The translations under genes and the position numbers were made by a program. From Acidobacteriota bacterium (GTDB taxonomy: Bacteria; Acidobacteriota; Vicinamibacteria; Vicinamibacterales; SCN-69-37), in the NCBI GenBank assembly GCA_021824055.1, contig JAKALV010000095.1, forward strand, positions 1-10,888: DNA of 10,888 nt, read 5' to 3'. Positions 7,621 to 10,888 of this stretch are shown piece by piece. The notes beneath the pieces were generated by a model. That model was given only the letters and a program-made list of their open reading frames with translations, ran no database searches and was not told the DNA's origin. Each line of letters opens with the position of its first letter. The first letter of the stretch is position 1.

Positions 7621-8918
7621 GGCCGGCCGATGGAGGCGTAGGTGAAGCCGGCCGCGCGCGCCTGCGCCGGCTGGTAGATGTTGCGGCCGTCCAGGATCAG
7701 CGGACGCCGCATCAGCGTCTTCATGCGCTCGAAGTCGGGTTCACGGAACTCGTTCCATTCGGTGACGATCAGCAGCGCGTCCGCGTCTTTCAAGGCCGCG
7801 TAGGCATTCTTCGCGAACGTGATCCTGGATCCGAAGATGTGCGTCGCGACGGGCATGGCCTGCGGATCGTACGCCTTCACCGTCGCGCCGCGCGCCAGCA
7901 ATCCCTCGATGATCGGCACGGCCGGCGCTTCGCGCATGTCGTCGGTGCGCGGCTTGAACGCCAGCCCCCAGACGGCCACGGTCTTCTTCTTCAGCGACGC
8001 GCCCATGACCCGGTCGAGCGTGACCAGCAGCCGCGATTTCTGCGCCTGGTTGACCGACTCCACCGCTTCGAGAATCTTGAACCGGTAGCGCTTGTCCGAC
8101 GAGAACTTCGTCATCGCTTTCACGTCTTTCGGAAAGCAACTGCCGCCGTAGCCGATTCCGGGAAACAGAAACGCCGGACCAATGCGCCGGTCGGTGCCGA
8201 TCGCGCGGCGGACCTGGTCGACATCGGCGCCGTACAACTCGCACACGTTGGCGACCTCGTTCATGAACGAAATCCGGGTCGCCAGCATCGCATTCGCCGC
8301 GTACTTGCACATCTCGGCGCTGGCGCAATCCATCACCATGACGGGCGCCCCCGAGAGCGTGAACGGACGGTACAGCTCCAGCATGATGTCGGCGGCCTTC
8401 TGGTCGTTGGCGCCGATCACCACGCGATCCGGCTTGAGAAAATCCTCCACCGCCGCGCCCTGCTTCAGAAATTCGGGATTGCTGACCACGCTGAACGGCT
8501 GCGCGGTTTCCTTGCGCACGGCCTGCCGTACGCGCTCGGCCGTGCCCACCGGCACGGTGCTCTTGTCGACGATCACGGTGTAGCCGCGCATCGCGCGGCC
8601 GACCTCGGCCGCGGCCGAGAGGACATGCTGCAGATCCGCCGAGCCGTCCTCGCCCATCGGCGTACCGACGGCGATGAACACCACTTCCGCCTTCTCCACC
8701 GCCGGTCCCAACCGGGTGGCAAACGTCAGCCGGCCTTCATTGGCGTTGCGGACGACCAACTCCTCGAGGCCCGGCTCATAAATCGGCATCTTCCCACGCT
8801 TGAGCGCCGCCACTTTGGAGGCCATCTTGTCCACGCAGACCACGTCATTGCCCGTTTCCGCGAAACACGCGCCAACCACCAGCCCGACGTACCCGGTCCC
8901 CACGACCACGATTTTCAT
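7617..8918 (-). CDS. ugd: UDP-glucose 6-dehydrogenase
   Basis: Ugd oxidises UDP-glucose twice with NAD to UDP-glucuronic acid, a precursor for acidic exopolysaccharide, capsule or modified lipid A. The protein is 433 residues, normal for bacterial forms. The Rossmann start MKIVVVGTGYVG has its GxGxxG at 7-12. Other family marks are VGTPMGEDGSADL near 84-96, STVPVGT at 120-126, NPEFLKQGAA at 147-156 with E149, and K204. The catalytic cysteine C261 lies in GYGGSCFPKD, followed by the C-terminal WGLAFKPRTDDMREAP motif. The frame is open for 40 more codons upstream to 9038, but that stretch runs antisense into the glycosyltransferase gene and lacks similarity. The ATG at 8918 with GGAG 10 bases upstream begins exactly at the family N-terminus. 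It heads the minus-strand series and overlaps galE by 4 bases. Confidence 0.97.
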   Translation of the reverse strand: MKIVVVGTGYVGLVVGACFAETGNDVVCVDKMASKVAALKRGKMPIYEPGLEELVVRNANEGRLTFATRLGPAVEKAEVVFIAVGTPMGEDGSADLQHVLSAAAEVGRAMRGYTVIVDKSTVPVGTAERVRQAVRKETAQPFSVVSNPEFLKQGAAVEDFLKPDRVVIGANDQKAADIMLELYRPFTLSGAPVMVMDCASAEMCKYAANAMLATRISFMNEVANVCELYGADVDQVRRAIGTDRRIGPAFLFPGIGYGGSCFPKDVKAMTKFSSDKRYRFKILEAVESVNQAQKSRLLVTLDRVMGASLKKKTVAVWGLAFKPRTDDMREAPAVPIIEGLLARGATVKAYDPQAMPVATHIFGSRITFAKNAYAALKDADALLIVTEWNEFREPDFERMKTLMRRPLILDGRNIYQPAQARAAGFTYASIGRP

Positions 8919-8938
8919 GGGTATCATTCTCCACGACC
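8919..8938. promoter_or_regulatory. 20-base divergent intergenic region between ugd and the glycosyltransferase pair
   Basis: Only 20 bases separate the ugd ATG from the GTG of the plus-strand glycosyltransferase. The ugd ribosome site (GGAG at 8929-8932 on the minus strand) occupies part of it. On the plus strand, TATCAT at 8922-8927 resembles a -10 box and would place a transcript start within a few bases of the GTG, giving a nearly leaderless message. No convincing -35 box is seen upstream of it. A single short AT-rich patch in G+C-rich DNA can look like a -10 box by chance, so the promoter reading is weak. The gap itself is certain if the start calls hold. Confidence 0.35.
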
Positions 8939-10069
8939 GTGCGCACTCTTGTCGACTATCGCCCCGCCCTGCGTACGCGCACCGGGGTCGGGGAATATGT
9001 TCATGAGTTGGCGCGCGCCCTGGTGCGCACACCGCCACACGCGAAGGGCGACACCGAATCCCTCTTCCTGTTCTCGTCGTCCTGGACCGACCGCCTCGAC
9101 CCGGCCGTGATCCCCGGCGCCGCCGTGATCGACTGCCGGTGGCCCGTGCGTCCGCTCAACTACGCGTGGCACCGATGGGGCTGGCCGCCCGTTGAGGCGC
9201 TCGCGGGAAGTCCGTTCGACGTCGTCCAGTCCCTGCATCCGCTGCTGATGCCGGCGCGCCACGCCGCACGTCTGGTCACGATCCACGATCTCGACTTTCT
9301 CGATCACCCCGAGCGTACGTCGGCGGAAATCCGGCGCGACTATCCCGCGCTGGCGCCGGCCCACGCGCGAATGGCCGACCGCGTCATCGCGGTGTCGCGA
9401 TTCACGGCCGGCGAGGTCGAACGACGCCTGGGCGTGCCGGCGGACCGCATCTCCGTGTGCTCGCCCGGGGCGCCCGACTGGGCACCGCGCGAATCCGAGC
9501 CGGCCGGCGGCTACGTGCTCTTCCTCGGATCGCTCGAACCGCGCAAGAACGTGGGCGTGCTGCTCGACGCGTACGCCCAGCTCACAGCCGGGCGCGCGGA
9601 CGGCCCCCGGCTGGTGCTCGCGGGACAACCGGGCGAGGGATCGGCGGCCTGGCTCGATCGCGCCCGCACCGCGCCGCTGGCGGGGCGAGTGGACTTCCCC
9701 GGGTATGTCGCGCCGAGCGACCGGCGCGCGCTCGTCGCCGGCGCGCTGGTCCTTGTCATGCCGTCATTCATGGAAGGGTTCGGCATCCCCGCGCTCGAAG
9801 CCATGACGCTGGGCGTGCCAGTGATCGCCAGCAATCGCGGCGCCCTACCGGAAGTCGTGGGCGATGCCGGCCTACTGTTCGATCCGCTCGACCCGGCGGC
9901 CCTGGCGGCCGCGCTGACGCGCGTGATCGATGACGCGCACCTGCGGCGAAGGATGGCGGAACGTGGCCGCGCCCGCGCCGCCGCGTACTCCTGGGATATG
10001 ACGGCCGCGCGCACCCGGGAAGCGTGGCAGCTGGCGATCGCTGCGAAACAGGCGAACCGCCGTGGCTGA
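8939..10069 (+). CDS. Glycosyltransferase, GT-B fold, GT4 type
   Basis: The product is a probable retaining glycosyltransferase of the GT4 superfamily, transferring a nucleotide-activated sugar to a growing surface glycan at the cytoplasmic face. It has 376 residues. The N-terminal acceptor domain opens with VDYRPALRTRTGVGEYVHEL, the glycine-rich loop typical of the mannosyltransferase-like subgroup. VTIHDLDF follows at 113-120 and VIAVSRFTAGEV at 149-160. The donor domain has LFLGSLEPRKN at 194-204, with the R202/K203 pair expected to contact the nucleotide diphosphate. The E-x7-E motif is EGFGIPALE at 279-287. No signal peptide or membrane span is visible. The GTG start matches the family N-terminus, but no clear ribosome site precedes it. 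The last 8 bases overlap the next gene. Exact donor and acceptor cannot be assigned. Confidence 0.93.
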   Translation: MRTLVDYRPALRTRTGVGEYVHELARALVRTPPHAKGDTESLFLFSSSWTDRLDPAVIPGAAVIDCRWPVRPLNYAWHRWGWPPVEALAGSPFDVVQSLHPLLMPARHAARLVTIHDLDFLDHPERTSAEIRRDYPALAPAHARMADRVIAVSRFTAGEVERRLGVPADRISVCSPGAPDWAPRESEPAGGYVLFLGSLEPRKNVGVLLDAYAQLTAGRADGPRLVLAGQPGEGSAAWLDRARTAPLAGRVDFPGYVAPSDRRALVAGALVLVMPSFMEGFGIPALEAMTLGVPVIASNRGALPEVVGDAGLLFDPLDPAALAAALTRVIDDAHLRRRMAERGRARAAAYSWDMTAARTREAWQLAIAAKQANRRG

Positions 10070-10888
10070 GCCCACCGCCCTGCACATCGTGATTGACGGG
10101 CGCGAGCTTGCCGGCCGGCCCACCGGCGTCGGCCGATATCTGCTCGGTCTCCTCACCGAGTGGGCCCGCACATCTCACACGCACCGGATCAGCGTGATCG
10201 TGCCCGGCGACGTCCCGGACGAACTGACGGCGCTTGGACCGCGGATCGCCGTGGAGACGGTGGCCGCCTCTTCGACGGGTACATGGTTCGAGCAGACGGC
10301 GTTGCCCGCGATCGTCCGTCGACTCAATGCGGACGTCTTCTTTGCGGCGGGCTATACGGCCCCGTTGCGGCTGCACTGTCCGTTCGTGGCGGCGATTTAC
10401 GACTTGTCCTATTACGCGCATCCCGAGGGCTTCCGCTGGCGGGAAGGGCTGCGCCGCCGGTGGCTCACGCGCGCCACGGCGCGCAAGGCGGCGGGTGTGA
10501 TTACGATCTCGGAGTACTCCGCCGCGGAGCTGCAGCGATACCTCGGAATGAAACGCAGCGATGTCCATCTGGCGCCGCCCGGGCCACCGCTCAGCGTCAG
10601 GAGTGTGATCACGCCCGCCGCCAACCGGCCTCGCCTCGTGCTCTACGCGGGATCGATCTTCGCGCGCCGCGGCGTGCCCGATCTCATCGCGGCATTCGCC
10701 TCCGTCGTCGGTCAGGTGCCCGACGCCCGGCTCGTGCTGGTCGGCGAGAGCCGTTCCACGCCGCCGATCGATCCCGATCAGCTCGCCGCCGCCGCGGGCG
10801 TAGCCGATCATGTGGAATGGCGCCGCTACGTGCCGGACGATGAACTGCAGACGCTCTATGCCCGCGCGCGGGTGTTCGCGTTTCTCTC
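10062..10888 (+). CDS. Glycosyltransferase, GT4 type, 3' part cut off by window end
   Basis: This is a second GT-B glycosyltransferase, of which 275 codons are visible. The N-terminal loop IDGRELAGRPTGVGRYL (residues 11-27) is characteristic of GT4 enzymes. AAIYDLSYYAHPEG and the helix motif VITISEYSAAEL (acceptor-domain end) come next. The donor domain begins with LVLYAGSIFARRGVPDLIAAF, resembling a GT4 subgroup with a GSxFxRRH-like motif in place of the usual GxxxxRKN. The E-x7-E motif should lie just past the window end, so the catalytic region is not fully checked. The GTG start at 10062 overlaps the end of the previous gene by 8 bases. A GTG at 10089 is possible but would cut into the family N-terminus. 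It shares little sequence with the first glycosyltransferase beyond fold motifs, so it is not a recent duplicate. It likely adds a different sugar to the same glycan. Confidence 0.92.
   Translation, partial: MAEPTALHIVIDGRELAGRPTGVGRYLLGLLTEWARTSHTHRISVIVPGDVPDELTALGPRIAVETVAASSTGTWFEQTALPAIVRRLNADVFFAAGYTAPLRLHCPFVAAIYDLSYYAHPEGFRWREGLRRRWLTRATARKAAGVITISEYSAAELQRYLGMKRSDVHLAPPGPPLSVRSVITPAANRPRLVLYAGSIFARRGVPDLIAAFASVVGQVPDARLVLVGESRSTPPIDPDQLAAAAGVADHVEWRRYVPDDELQTLYARARVFAFL

Noticed and set aside
7839..9110. A 423-codon plus-strand open frame antisense to ugd and entering the glycosyltransferase start
   Set aside because: Its composition is that of a shadow frame, and it conflicts with ugd, which has its full set of catalytic motifs.
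8939..10888. Recent duplication of one glycosyltransferase gene into two
   Set aside because: The two proteins share only fold-level motifs and differ in key donor-site residues, so they are diverged family members.

Overview
This is a G+C-rich bacterial chromosome segment packed almost end to end with genes. Nine genes lie on the minus strand (window positions 1-8918) and two on the plus strand (8939-10888). The longest unassigned gap is about 24 bases. No tRNA, rRNA, CRISPR array, insertion sequence or clear terminator was found. The gene order yicC-gmk-rpoZ-coaBC-(uracil-DNA glycosylase)-priA, the MsbA-like exporter, the sugar-nucleotide genes and the high G+C fit a diderm (Gram-negative-type) bacterium. 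An Acidobacteriota (Vicinamibacteria-like) source is my best guess, but it rests on general resemblance and not on any search.

The minus strand is read from high to low coordinates. It begins with ugd (UDP-glucose dehydrogenase), galE (UDP-glucose 4-epimerase) and an MsbA-type ABC exporter, which are envelope or polysaccharide functions. It continues into a housekeeping block: yicC (endoribonuclease family), gmk (guanylate kinase), rpoZ (RNA polymerase omega), coaBC (coenzyme A synthesis), a family-4-type uracil-DNA glycosylase, and priA (replication restart helicase), whose 3' part is cut off by the window start. Neighbouring genes overlap by 4-11 bases or sit within 24 bases of each other. 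Three junctions use the same GTGA stop/start overlap. This looks like one translationally coupled operon, or a few nested ones.

The plus strand carries two overlapping GT-B fold (GT4-type) glycosyltransferase genes. The second runs off the window end. They diverge from ugd across only 20 bases and probably open a polysaccharide assembly locus. Ugd and GalE would make UDP-glucuronate and UDP-galactose, the glycosyltransferases would build glycan, and the ABC exporter could flip a lipid-linked or lipid A-type product.

Most of the window is ordinary. The most distinctive item is a nearly pure 9-bp tandem repeat inside the uracil-DNA glycosylase gene. It encodes a His-Glu-Pro linker between the N-terminal helix and the catalytic core. 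I did not find a convincing novel system.
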